Assembly: GCA_963576735.1 (NCBI GenBank)
Contig: OY755171.1
Span: forward strand, 5,642,001-5,706,000
Origin: Bedellia somnulentella
Taxonomy: Eukaryota; Arthropoda; Insecta; Lepidoptera; Bedelliidae
Direction of reading: 5' to 3'
DNA: 64,000 nt
Of this stretch, positions 22,281 through 33,120 are shown in pieces (positions within the stretch are counted from its first letter, which is position 1; every line of letters starts with the position of its first letter). The notes under the pieces were generated by a model. That model did not search any database, was not told where the DNA came from, and saw only the letters and a program-made list of their open reading frames with translations. The position numbers were made by a program, and so were the translations under genes.

Positions 22281-24629
22281 GCCTTTTGGCGTGGGCTTTG
22301 GTCGCTGCCTGTTGATCACGAAGAGGGCCGATGGTTCGAGGCGGTCGAGGGAGCGTTCGAGCCCATAGCGCCTATGAACCCCGTCAACATATCCGAGGAG
22401 GATGTGGTGGCTGCGATCCGTAAGGCTCCGAACTGGAAAAGTCCGGGGCCGGACGGATTGCACCATTACTGGTTGAAGGGGTTCACGCGCTGTCACGCTA
22501 CTCTCGCCCGTCAGTTCCAAAGCGCCCTCGAGAGTGGGACGCTCCCGAACTTCTTAAATACTGGGGTCACTCATTTAGCTCCAAAGAGCGATGCTACCGC
22601 GGATCCATCACAATACCGCCCCATTACTTGTCTTTGTACAATTTACAAGACCTTGACATCCGTTCTGAGCTCCAAGATTACTCAACACATTGTTGATAAC
22701 AATGTGATATCTGGAGCTCAGAACGGATGTAGGGGCGGTAGTCGCGGTAGCAAGGAGCTGCTCCTCATCGACGCGGTCGTAGGCCAACTGGTCAAACGCA
22801 ACCGTCGGAACTTCTCCGCTGGCTGGATAGACTACAGGAAGGCGTTCGATTCGGTACCTCATACATGGCTCATGAGGGTCCTCGAGCTGTACAAAATTGA
22901 TAGTGCAGTTCGACACTTCCTCGGGCAGTGTATGGGGTGCTGGAGAACGATCCTGAGTTTAGACGGTCAGCGGATGACGGATGCGGATGACCAAATTGAT
23001 ATAAGGAGAGGGATTTTCCAGGGCGATTGCCTGAGTCCAGTTTGGTTTTGCTTGGCCCTGAATCCTCTAAGTACACTCTTGGAGAATTCGGGGACAGGCT
23101 TTCAGTTTCGGAGAGGCGGACCACGCTTGCCTCATCTCCTTTACATGGATGACCTGAAGCTTTACGCCCCCACGGCTGACAGATTGGCGGAGCTACTGAC
23201 GATCACTAACGATTTCAGTGGTTCCGTCAAGATGGAGCTCGGGGTCGATAAGTGTGCGGTCATCCATGTTGAGAAGGGGCATGTCGTGCACTCTGATGGT
23301 GTCGATGTCGGCACCAATCATTTGAGGGCACTCTCCGAGGCTGAAACATACCGGTATCTGGGCATGTCACAAACCATCGGTGTGAAGGTGGCAGACGTGA
23401 AACAGGGTGTTTGCGAGGAGTTTTATGAACGCCTGAAAAGTGTGCTTAATAGCTACTTGTCAGGCGTTAATAAGATCCGAGCCATTAACTCCTGGGTCAT
23501 GCCTGTACTGATGTACACATTTGGCGTGCTCAGATGGACTCAGACCGAACTCGACGCTCTGGACAGACGAGTCCGCACGATGATGACCTCTCATCGAATG
23601 CATCATCCGAGGTCGTCGGTTATGAGATTGTATATCCCGCGGAAGTGTGGTGGTCGAGGCCTCTTGAGTGCCAAAACCATGCACAACCGCGAGGTATGCA
23701 ACCTCAGAAACTATTTTTTGACAATGACGGATGATAGTATTCGGGGAGAGGTGGTCGCTAGTGATAAAGGACTGACTCCCTTATCGTTGGCCTCACAGGA
23801 TTGGCGAACCCCGGAGGTACTTAGCACCTCTGATCGGGAGTCCGTATGGAAAGAGAAGGAGCTGCACGGGAGGTTTTACAAGGTACTTCACGAACCTTTC
23901 GTGGACCGTAAAGCCTCCCTGCATTGGCTGCGTTTCGGGGACCTCTTTGGGGAAACCGAAGGTTTTGTCTGTGCAATACAAGACCAGGTTATCAAGACGC
24001 GGAACTATCGGAAATGCATCCTAAAGGACGGTACCACAGACATCTGTCGAGCATGTGGCCGTCCCGGAGAGTCACTTAGGCATGTTATTTCCGGTTGTTC
24101 GGCTCTTGCTAACACTGAGTACTTGCACAGACACAACCAAGCAGCCAAAATCCTGCATCAGGAGCTCGCTCTGAAATACGGACTCTTGCAACAGAGGCTG
24201 CCGTATTACAAGTATCTGCCGGAGCCAATTCTAGAAAACGACCGTGCCAAAATCTATTGGGACCGATCCGTTATCACGGACAGGACTATTCTAGCGAATA
24301 AGCCTGATATCGTGGTGTGGGATCGGTCGCAGTCGAGGGTATTTCTAGTGGATGTCACTATCCCGCATGACGAGGGTCTCGTGAAAGCCGAAACCGAGAA
24401 GCGTCGGAAGTATCTCGATCTGGCTCACGATATCACCGACATGTGGGGTGTGACCTCGACTGAAATTATCCCAATTGTTTTGTCCGCGAACGGGTTAATT
24501 CCAACCAGCCTCGCGACCAACTTGAGGCGGTTGGATTTCTGTGGCGTGTCGGTTCCAGCACAAATGCAGAAAGCGGTGCTGCTCGATACGGCTCGGATCG
24601 TCCGTCGGTTCTTGAACCTGACTCCCTGA
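22281..24629 (+). CDS. Dong-like (R4 clade) retrotransposon ORF, copy 1, 5'-truncated
   Basis: Open frame of 782 codons running straight out of the TAA repeat to TGA at 24627-24629; the first Met is at 22374, but the frame is open to the junction, so the element is truncated at its 5' end. Reverse transcriptase motifs in order are KSPGPDG, YRPIT, the motif A Asp in WIDYRKAFDSV, FQGDCLSP, and the YMDD catalytic box near 23145. A C-terminal zinc knuckle (CRACGRPG...H....C) comes near 24048, followed by a restriction-like endonuclease with KPDIVVWD...FLVDVTIP (24300-24365). RT, then zinc knuckle, then C-terminal endonuclease is the R2/R4/CRE-type layout; the TAA target and lepidopteran setting point to Dong. 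No frameshift or stop is seen. The GC content is far above the flanks. N-terminal DNA-binding fingers are missing. Confidence 0.85.
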   Translation, partial: AFWRGLWSLPVDHEEGRWFEAVEGAFEPIAPMNPVNISEEDVVAAIRKAPNWKSPGPDGLHHYWLKGFTRCHATLARQFQSALESGTLPNFLNTGVTHLAPKSDATADPSQYRPITCLCTIYKTLTSVLSSKITQHIVDNNVISGAQNGCRGGSRGSKELLLIDAVVGQLVKRNRRNFSAGWIDYRKAFDSVPHTWLMRVLELYKIDSAVRHFLGQCMGCWRTILSLDGQRMTDADDQIDIRRGIFQGDCLSPVWFCLALNPLSTLLENSGTGFQFRRGGPRLPHLLYMDDLKLYAPTADRLAELLTITNDFSGSVKMELGVDKCAVIHVEKGHVVHSDGVDVGTNHLRALSEAETYRYLGMSQTIGVKVADVKQGVCEEFYERLKSVLNSYLSGVNKIRAINSWVMPVLMYTFGVLRWTQTELDALDRRVRTMMTSHRMHHPRSSVMRLYIPRKCGGRGLLSAKTMHNREVCNLRNYFLTMTDDSIRGEVVASDKGLTPLSLASQDWRTPEVLSTSDRESVWKEKELHGRFYKVLHEPFVDRKASLHWLRFGDLFGETEGFVCAIQDQVIKTRNYRKCILKDGTTDICRACGRPGESLRHVISGCSALANTEYLHRHNQAAKILHQELALKYGLLQQRLPYYKYLPEPILENDRAKIYWDRSVITDRTILANKPDIVVWDRSQSRVFLVDVTIPHDEGLVKAETEKRRKYLDLAHDITDMWGVTSTEIIPIVLSANGLIPTSLATNLRRLDFCGVSVPAQMQKAVLLDTARIVRRFLNLTP

Positions 24630-24750
24630 CCCCGACCGACTGTGCTTTTGTTGGGGAGTACCGCCTCTCCCATTTAAAATTTATATTTTCATTTTCGGCC
24701 ATGGGAGAGGCGAGGAACTAAAATTCATGCCTGAAATAATAATAATAATG
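24630..24750 (+). mobile_element. 3'UTR and TAA tail of Dong-like copy 1
   Basis: Short 3'UTR with a perfect 12-bp inverted repeat, CGCCTCTCCCAT at 24662-24673 against ATGGGAGAGGCG at 24701-24712, followed by a TAA run (about 24736-24749) that directly joins copy 2. Confidence 0.8.
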
Positions 24751-26088
24751 TTTGCGAGGAGTTTTATGAACGACTGAAAAGTGTGCTTAATAGCTACTTA
24801 TCAGGCGTTAATAAGATCCGAGCCATTAACTCCTGGGTCATGCCTGTACTGATGTACACGTTTGGCGTGCTCAGATGGACTCAGTCCGAACTAGACGCTC
24901 TGGACAGACGAGTCCGCACGACGATGACCTCTCATCGAATGCATCATCCGAGATCGTCGGTTATGAGATTGTATATCCCGCGGAAGTGTGGTGGTCGAGG
25001 CCTCTTGAGTGCCAAAACCATGCACAACCGCGAGGTATGCAACCTCAGAAACTATTTTTTGACGATGACGGATGATAGTATTCGGGGAGAGGTGGTCGCT
25101 AGTGATAAAGGACTGACTCCCTTATCGTTGGCCTCACAGGATTGGCGAACCCCGGAGGTACTTAGCACCTCTGATCGGGAGTCCGTATGGAAAGAGAAGG
25201 AGCTGCAAGGGAGGTTTTACAAGGTACTTCACGAACCTTTCGTGGACCGTAAAGCCTCCCTGCATTGGCTGCGTTTCGGGGACCTCTTTGGGGAAACCGA
25301 AGGTTTTGTCTGTGCAATACAGGACCAGGTTATCAAGACGCGGAACTATCGGAAATACATCCTAAAGGACGGTACCACAGACATCTGTCGAGCATGTGGC
25401 CGTCCCGGATAGTCACTTAGGCATGTTATTTCCGGTTGTTCGGCTCTTGCTAACACTGAGTACTTGCACAGGCACAACCAAGCAGCCAAAATCCTGCATC
25501 AGGAGCTCGCTCTAAAATACGGACTCTTGCAACAGAGGCTGCCGTATTACAAGTATCTGCCGGAGCCAATCCTAGAAAACGACCGTGCCAAAATCTATTG
25601 GGACCAATCTGTTATCACGGACAGGACTATTCTAGCGAATAAGCCTGATATCGTGGTATGGGATCGGTCGCAGTCGAGGGTGTTTCTAGTGGATGTCACT
25701 ATCCCTCATGACGAGGGTCTCGTGAAAGCCGAAACCGAGAAGCGTCGGAAATATCTCGATCTGGCTCACGAGATCACCGACATGTGGGGTGTGATTTCGA
25801 CAGAAATAATCCCAATTGTTTTGTCCGCGAACGGGCTAATTCCAACCAGTCTCGCGACCAACTTGAGGCGGTTGGATTTCTGTGGCGTGTCGGTTCCAGC
25901 ACAAATGCAGAAAGCGGTGCTGCTCGATACGGCTCGGATCGTCCGTCGGTTCTTGAACCTGACTCCCTGACCCCGACCGACTGTGCTCTTGTCGGGGAGT
26001 ACCGCCTCTCCCATTTAAAATTTATATTTTCATTTTCGGCCATGGGAGAGGCGAGAAACAAAAATGTTTTCCGAAATAATAATAATAT
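24750..26088 (+). pseudogene. Dong-like copy 2, 5'-truncated, nonsense-mutated
   Basis: Starts within the RT thumb region (VCEEFYERLK) immediately after a TAA run, so RT motifs A-C are absent. The frame is intact to TAG at 25410-25412, where copies 1 and 4 have GAG (Glu) after CGRPG; it then stays open to TGA at 25968-25970. It keeps the zinc-knuckle and endonuclease coding sequence and the same 3'UTR hairpin (26003-26014 with 26042-26053). A private change converts the His of ELHGR to Gln. It shares the TAG with copy 3. Confidence 0.88.
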
Positions 26089-27625
26089 GATTTCAGTGGT
26101 TCCGTCAAGATGGAGCTCGGGGTCGATAAGTGTGCGGTCGTTCATGTGGAGAAGGGGCATGTCGTGCACTCTGATGGTGTCGATGTCGGCACCAATCATT
26201 TGAGGGCACTCTCCGAGGCTGAAACATACCGGTATCTGGGCATGTCACAAACCATCGGTGTGAAGGTGGCAGACGTGAAACAGGGTGTTTGCGAGGAGTT
26301 TTATGAACGCCTGAAAAGTGTGCTTAATAGCTACTTGTCAGGCGTTAATAAGATCCGAGCCATTGACTCCTGGGTCATGCCTGTACTGATGTACACGTTT
26401 GGCGTGCTCAGATGGACTCAGTCCGAACTAGACGCTCTGGACAGACGAGTCCGCACGACGATGACCTCTCATCGAATGCATCATCCGAGATCGTCGGTTA
26501 TGAGATTGTATATCCCGCGGAAGTGTGGTGGTCGAGGCCTCTTGAGTGCCAAAACCATGCACAACCGCGAGGTATGCAACCTCAGAAACTATTTTTTGAC
26601 GATGACGGATGATAGTATTCGGGGAGAGGTGGTCGCTAGTGATAAAGGACTGACTCCCTTATCGTTGGCCTCACAGGATTGGCGAACCCCGGAGGTACTT
26701 AGCACCTCTGATCGGGAGTCCGTATGGAAAGAGAAGGAGCTGCACGGGAGGTTTTACAAGGTACTTCACGAACCTTTCGTGGACCGTAAAGCCTCCCTGC
26801 ATTGGCTGCGTTTCGGGGACCTCTTTGGGGAAACCGAAGGTTTTGTCTGTGCAATACAGGACCAGGTTATCAAGACGCGGAACTATCGGAAATACATCCT
26901 AAAGGACGGTACCACAGACATCTGTCGAGCATGTGGCCGTCCCGGATAGTCACTTAGGCATGTTATTTCCGGTTGTTCGGCTCTTGCTAACACTGAGTAC
27001 TTGCACAGGCACAACCAAGCAGCCAAAATCCTGCATCAGGAGCTCGCTCTAAAATACGGACTCTTGCAACAGAGGCTGCCGTATTACAAGTATCTGCCGG
27101 AGCCAATCCTAGAAAACGACCGTGCCAAAATCTATTGGGACCAATCTGTTATCACGGACAGGACTATTCTAGCGAATAAGCCTGATATCGTGGTATGGGA
27201 TCGGTCGCAGTCGAGGGTGTTTCTAGTGGATGTCACTATCCCTCATGACGAGGGTCTCGTGAAAGCCGAAACCGAGAAGCGTCGGAAATATCTCGATCTG
27301 GCTCACGAGATCACCGACATGTGGGGTGTGATTTCGACAGAAATAATCCCAATTGTTTTGTCCGCGAACGGGCTAATTCCAACCAGTCTCGCGACCAACT
27401 TGAGGCGGTTGGATTTCTGTGGCGTGTCGGTTCCAGCACAAATGCAGAAAGCGGTGCTGCTCGATACGGCTCGGATCGTCCGTCGGTTCTTGAACCTGAC
27501 TCCCTGACCCCGACCGACTGTGCTCTTGTCGGGGAGTACCGCCTCTCCCATTTTAAATTTATATTTTCATTTTCGGCCATGGGAGAGGCGAGAAACAAAA
27601 ATGTTTTCCGAAATAATAATAATAT
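26089..27625 (+). pseudogene. Dong-like copy 3, 5'-truncated, recombinant
   Basis: Begins at DFSGSVKMEL, exactly the same 5' truncation point as copy 4, and lies exactly 1537 bp upstream of it. It shares with copy 4 an Asp codon in KIRAIDSW (Asn in copies 1 and 2), but shares with copy 2 the premature TAG (26947-26949) and the 3' end with AAAAATGTTTTCCG. A 5' half like copy 4 and a 3' half like copy 2 suggest an unequal-exchange product. Confidence 0.88.
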
Positions 27626-29158
27626 GATTTCAGTGGTTCCGTCAAGATGGAGCTCGGGGTCGATAAGTGTGCGGTCGTTCATGTGGAGAAGGGGCATGTC
27701 GTGCACTCTGATGGTGTCGATGTCGGCACCAATCATTTGAGGGCACTCTCCGAGGCTGAAACATACCGGTATCTGGGCATGTCACAAACCATCGGTGTGA
27801 AGGTGGCAGACGTGAAACAGGGTGTTTGCGAGGAGTTTTATGAACGCCTGAAAAGTGTGCTTAATAGCTACTTGTCAGGCGTTAATAAGATCCGAGCCAT
27901 TGACTCCTGGGTCATGCCTGTACTGATGTACACGTTTGGCGTGCTCAGATGGACTCAGTCCGAACTAGACGCTCTGGACAGACGAGTCCGCACGACGATG
28001 ACCTCTCATCGAATGCATCATCCGAGATCGTCGGTTATGAGATTGTATATCCCGCGGAAGTGTGGTGGTCGAGGCCTCTTGAGTGCCAAAACCATGCACA
28101 ACCGCGAGGTATGCAACCTCAGAAACTATTTTTTGACGATGACGGATGATAGTATTCGGGGAGAGGTGGTCGCTAGTGATAAAGGACTGACTCCCTTATC
28201 GTTGGCCTCACAGGATTGGCGAAACCCGGAGGTACTTAGCACCTCTGATCGGGAGTCCGTATGGAAAGAGAAGGAGCTGCACGGGAGGTTTTACAAGGTA
28301 CTTCACGAACCTTTCGTGGACCGTAAAGCCTCCCTGCATTGGCTGCGTTTCGGGGACCTCTTTGGGGAAACCGAAGGTTTTGTCTGTGCAATACAGGACC
28401 AGGTTATCAAGACGCGGAACTATCGGAAATACATTCTAAAGGACGGTACCACAGACATCTGTCGAGCATGTGGCCGTCCCGGAGAGTCACTTAGACATGT
28501 TATTTCCGGTTGTTCGGCTCTTGCTAACACTGAGTACTTGCACAGGCACAACCAAGCAGCCAAAATCCTGCATCAGGAGCTCGCTCTAAAATACGGACTC
28601 TTGCAACAGAGGCTGCCGTATTACAAGTATCTGCCGGAGCCAATCCTAGAAAACGACCGTGCCAAAATCTATTGGGACCGATCTGTTATCACGGACAGGA
28701 CTATTCTAGCGAATAAGCCTGATATCGTGGTATGGGATCCGTCGCAGTTGAGGGTGTTTCTAGTGGATGTCACTATCCCTCATGACGAGGGTCTCGTAAA
28801 AGCCGAAACCGAGAAGCGTCGGAAATATCTCGATCTGGCTCACGAGATCACCGACATGTGGGGTGTGACTTCGACAGAAATAATCCCAATTGTTTTGTCC
28901 GCGAACGGGTTAATTCCAACCAGTCTCGCGACCAACTTGAGGCGGTTGGATTTCTGTGGCGTGTCGGTTCCAGCACAAATGCAGAAAGCGGTGCTGCTCG
29001 ATACGGCTCGGATCGTCCGTCGGTTCTTGAACCTGACTCCCTGACCCCGACCGACTGTGCTTTTGTCGGGGAGTACCGCCTCTCCCTTTGAAAATTTATA
29101 TTTTCATTTTCGGCCATGGGAGAGGCGAGAAACAAAAATGATTTCCGAAATAATAATA
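27626..29158 (+). pseudogene. Dong-like copy 4, 5'-truncated, downstream end of array
   Basis: Frame open from the truncation point (DFSGSVK) to TGA at 29042-29044, with no internal stop (465 codons from the first Met at 27647). It covers the region after the YMDD box, the zinc knuckle and the endonuclease domain. Private changes include WRNPEV for WRTPEV and DPSQLRV for DRSQSRV near the endonuclease centre; the 3'UTR stem is weakened (CTCCCTTTG). It ends in AATAATAATAAA, which is also the tail of an oppositely oriented LINE. Confidence 0.88.
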
Positions 29159-29715
29159 AACACTTTATTGCATACAAAAACACAACACACAAACAGTATT
29201 TAAAAAATTACAGAACAGTAAATGTACACAAAGGCGGACTTATCGCCTTAACGCGATTTCTTCCAGTCAACCTTTATGGTGAGGAACAAATGAACAACTC
29301 TTTAATTTAAATTACAGTCAAATATAAATGCAATTTAAACAGAACTTAATTAAACACAACTTATTTACAACCTTTATATTAATTTATATACCTAATAATA
29401 ATTATATCAAATATAACATACAATATCTTAATACATACTTATATAATAAAATAAATACAAATATATACATATACCTAACTTTATAAAATCTACCAACCTA
29501 AGGTTTTAAAAAAATGGGATTTAAGTTTATTTTTAAAAATATTTAATGATGATGACATACGTATGTCAACTGGTAGTGAGTTCCACAAATTAACTGCTCT
29601 GGCTGCAAAGGAATCACTATATGTAGCACTGTCATGAGGAGGTACACTCAACATCTTATTCTCCTGCGATCGCAAGGCAAGGCCGTGGGAGCACAAGTAT
29701 GTGAACTTACAACGA
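29159..29715 (-). mobile_element. Jockey/CR1-like LINE, 3' fragment
   Basis: On the minus strand the sequence encodes a C-terminal RT-LINE signature (FAARAVNLWNSLPVDIR, then FKNKLKSHFF), ending at the stop near 29490. About 330 bp of 3'UTR follow, with CAATAAAGTG just before a TTA-repeat tail. The tail is the TAA run shared with Dong copy 4. The 5' side is cut at about 29715, where an RS element begins. Confidence 0.65.
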
Positions 29716-29948
29716 TACATACATATACTCACGGCTATAAATCCCTAAACGGGGTAGCCAATTAGAAATTTCTCAGCCACTTTTGGAAGTTGAGTGGGGA
29801 AAAGATGGTAGAATAAATGTTGTTGGTGATGGGTCTCCAACCGCATCGCCCAAAAATCCCTGTAAAAGCCCCAATACCGTTAGTCGCCTCTTACGTACAC
29901 CCATCGGAAGAAATGGGGTAGTGCTATTCTAAGCCGACACTACACAGC
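29716..29948 (-). mobile_element. RS element next to the Dong/LINE block
   Basis: Complete apart from loss of the GAGCTAAGG segment; cuts off the 5' side of the Jockey/CR1-like fragment. Confidence 0.85.
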
Positions 29949-30068
29949 TACATATATGTATATATATATCTTGACAATTTTTTTACAAAGTATGATCAGT
30001 ATTTGAGGAGATATTTAAAAAGTGACGTTAAGTACAAAGCTTTTATTTATTAGGCACTATTTTTATTA

Positions 30069-30308
30069 ACATACATATACTCACGGCTATATTTCCATAG
30101 AAGGGGTAGCCAGAGCTAAGGAATTATAAATTCCTCAGCCATTTTTGGAAGTTGAGTGGGGAAAAGGCGGTAAAATAAAGGTTTTTGGTGTTGGGTCTCC
30201 AACCGCATCGCCCAAAAATCCAATAAAAAGCCCCAATACCCTTAGTCGCCTCTTACGACACCCGTGGGTAGAAAGGGGTAGCGACATTCTAAGCCGGCAC
30301 TACACGGC
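30069..30308 (-). mobile_element. RS element
   Basis: Complete; head AAGCCGGCACTACACGGC, the subtype with TACGACACCCGTGGG, closest to the LINE head. Confidence 0.87.
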
Positions 30309-31169
30309 TAACGGCTCTTTATTAACCTGTCTCACAATAGATAAAAAGTACTACTAACGATACTGTTTTCATTCAGAACTCCCAACAAAATGAGGCCATG
30401 GTCGGTTGCCATAAAAATGTGAAATTATTCATCCACCCTCCCTTGCATAACATCTTACACTCATTATCATTCACAAAACATCATTTGAATATCCCCTTAA
30501 AAGCATTCACAGCTGATGCCTTAAGTGAAGCCTTATCAATTTTTTAGGTCGGCTGTCCAAGCCTTTTAAGTAGGACCAAGGATGAATTTAAATAAGTTCA
30601 AACTCGAGAAGTACATAAATATTAATGAATTTTCTGCTACAGAACTGATGGAAATAGATGACGACAGAAATTTGAATTTGGAAGCTGAATTTATTTGCGA
30701 TTGTTATCTGCTCTAACCTTAGTTCATTTGACTTTTGGATGATTCATTCGATTATAAAAATCAGGTCTTATTATTTAAACGATTTGCTTTCTTTTGGTAG
30801 GCAGACGAAAATAGTTTTATAAAAAGTACGATCGTCGTAAAATATGTGCCTAATGTTTTGCGTCATTGCATGCCATAATGCAAATAGTACATAACAGTAA
30901 ATAGTGTTGAAATTACCAAATTAGTTTAATATTTTTTAAGATAAGATTTAAGTCTCATTTGTGCTAATAGTTGTTTCTTTTTTAAAACAAACAGATCAAA
31001 TTTAAGCTAATTTTTTTTAAATGTAAAGGGATAATACACCCGCCCTGATCTAGTATTGTAAGATCTGCTGCACATTTTATAATGGGTAGCTAGTCTTATC
31101 AGGCTGCGGCAGATCTTTTTCTTAGCTTTGAGTACAGATAGACTCACCTACTTGAAATTTTTAATTCAC
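30309..31169. other. AT-rich DNA upstream of the first visible Ig exon
   Basis: I searched for a signal-peptide exon leaving in phase 1 and found none convincing. AGATCTGCTGC and GGCAGATCT near 31060-31110 form a small inverted pair. Confidence 0.45.
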
Positions 31170-31318
31170 CATTCAAAAAGGCAGTTGTCCGTAGTACGAA
31201 GAATAAAAGAACATGTATGAAAAGATTGATGGATGTGAATGAAGCTAGAGAGGTTTGCCGATAGTCTCTGCCTACCCCAATGGGAACTAACGGCGTCGGT
31301 ATATGTATGTATGTATGT
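31170..31318 (+). mobile_element. RTE-like LINE, 3'-terminal fragment
   Basis: Matches the last part of the LINE (from about 45165), with an internal deletion of roughly 25 bp before CTCTGCCTACCCC, and ends in TATG repeats. It stops about 65 bp before the Ig exon acceptor at 31383. Confidence 0.75.
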
Positions 31319-31383
31319 ACCATTCAAGTTCAAAACTCTTAATAACGAACAAAAATAATAATATGTCTATTTCATTCTTCCAG

Positions 31384-31746
31384 ATATACTAGCAGTGAAA
31401 ATAGTGCAAATAGTCGTACCAGAAATAATACAATATGGTGTTCATGATGTAGTGATTTTAGACTGTGATTATGTGTACGGTAATAGTACGGCAGGACTTA
31501 TGGTGAAGTGGTTCTTTAGGAACAAAACAAGGCCAGTATATCAGTGGATAGTGAACCAAAAGCCGCAAGATATGGGCATTTTGAGAGGACGTGTAGATTT
31601 AACTTACAGAGCATCAAATGACCCATACAAGATGCACAGGGCTATAAAAATAGTCAAGCCAAATACAGACATTTCTGGGGAGTACACTTGTGTTGTATCA
31701 ACGTTTATGGAGGAAGACCAGAAGACTAAGCAGATGACAGTTTTTG
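31384..31746 (+). CDS. Ig-domain cell-surface protein, first visible coding exon (Ig domain 1)
   Basis: Internal exon of a two-Ig surface protein, probably a Beat/Side-like neuronal recognition molecule (family assignment is inference). The acceptor is a pyrimidine stretch plus CAG at 31381-31383; the donor is GTAAGA at 31747. It enters with two bases of a split codon and leaves in phase 1. Numbering from that split codon, it shows a V-type Ig fold: Cys28 in ILDCDY, Trp43 in VKWFF, and DISGEYTC with Cys103. Sequons are seen at Asn34 (NST) and Asn47 (NKT). The segment VYQW...KPQ and the E-rich end after the second Cys are typical of insect Beat-like Ig1 domains. No start Met or signal peptide is encoded here, so at least one upstream exon is missing. 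A 140-bp RTE LINE fragment ends only about 65 bp before the acceptor. Confidence 0.85.
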
Positions 31747-31798
31747 GTAAGATATCTGTATATTTATTTTTTATCTATATATTTATTTAATGTAAAGA

Positions 31799-32053
31799 TA
31801 CATACATACATATACATATACTCATGGCCGTAAATCCCTAGATGGGGTAGCCAGAGCTAAGGAATGAGAAATTCCTCAGCCACCTTTGGAAAGTTGAGTG
31901 GGGAAAAGATGGTAAAATAAAGGTAGTTGGTGATGGGTCTCCAACCGCATCGCCCAAAAATCCCTTTAAAGCCCCCATACCGTTAGTCGCCTCTTACGTA
32001 CACCCACCGGAAGAATTGGGGTAGTGCTATTCTAAGCCGACACTACACAGCTA
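31799..32053 (-). mobile_element. RS element in the first visible Ig intron
   Basis: Complete; begins only about 50 bp after the exon donor at 31747. Confidence 0.87.
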
Positions 32054-32394
32054 TTATTTATGTAAAGATGTTGCGTTTAGTTACTACTTTTAATATTTTT
32101 CAAGTCATTAGTAGGCTACATTGTCGGCAAACGGTATGAATTTTCCTTTGTTCCACCATTCTTCGTCTTGATACCAAACGATTGGCTTGCTCCTTAAAAA
32201 AATACCATCTTTGTACACTGCATACAAATGTAGCTTTTAAGTTTAAATCCTACGATAGTATGCTTCATAAAACATATATAGACGACTATAGATAATGCCG
32301 GTCTGAATGAGTGAACACCCCTTATTAGTAAAGGTTATAATCTCATAGCTTCAAGTAAAAAAAAAACAAGATGCAGCTAGAGTTTCACAATCGG

Positions 32395-32515
32395 CAATAT
32401 TTCAGCAACGTATAGAAGTTAAGTGGGGAAAGGGTTTTTGATAACGGGATTCTAGATACCGTAATACTTCAAGTGACCTTTGGGATACCCATAGGAAAAT
32501 ACGGTAGTGGTATTC
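32395..32515 (-). mobile_element. RS-like relic
   Basis: AGAAGTTAAGTGGGGAAAGG and GTAGTGGTATTCTA remain; heavily diverged. Confidence 0.45.
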
Positions 32516-32521
32516 TATGAT

Positions 32522-33120
32522 AATACGTCCATAGCCGAGTGCGTTGCGGGTTCGATCCCCGCTGAGGGCAACATTTATGAGATGAGCATTAATGATTGTT
32601 TCTTAGTCTTGGATGTTATTAACATAACATAACATAACATAAACGTTCACGCCGAATATCCCCGAAGGGGTTGGCAGAGGTACTAATACTTCTGAACATC
32701 ACGTGACTTTTTCACCTGATGTTCAGAGTACCCACGTTTTGCTTAGACAGTGTACTCACGTGATAGGGGGCAGGCCTATCGCCGTTTTGTACGAATACAC
32801 TGTCACATGACAAAGTACAACTCAGCCATGTGGGTTTCCTCACGATGTTTTCCCTCACCGTTAGCAACCATGATAAATTAACCACACATATGACTTTAGA
32901 AAAGACAAATTGGTGTAGGCCCGACCCAGGATTGGAACTCACGCCCTTCTGTTTTCGGGCGGGTGTTCTACCCACTGGACTATCATGTCGCTATTGGATG
33001 TTATTAATCGTGTATTTTATAATTTTAAATAGGTTATATCACTGAAGTAGTATCCCATAATACAAGTTCTGCTTAGTTTAAGGCTAACATGATCTATGTA
33101 TAATGGTCTGTATATATATT
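32522..33120 (+). mobile_element. tRNA-derived SINE tS2, split by a tS1 insertion
   Basis: Head TCCATAGCCGAGTGCG and B-box GGGTTCGATCCCCGC, then GATTGTTTCTTAGTCTTGG; it resumes after 32995 and ends near AGTTTAAGGCTAACATGATC. Compare the intact copy at 39684. Confidence 0.78.
32637..32992 (-). mobile_element. tS1 SINE inserted in a tS2 SINE
   Basis: Full-length; flanked by TTGGATGTTATTAA on both sides (about 32608-32621 and 32995-33008), so it inserted in the tS2 copy. AACAT repeats sit at its 3' tail. Confidence 0.9.

Noticed and set aside
22608..29192. Many minus-strand and shifted frames of 60-140 codons inside the Dong array
   Set aside because: Shadows of the retrotransposon ORF; they recur identically in each copy and lack motifs.
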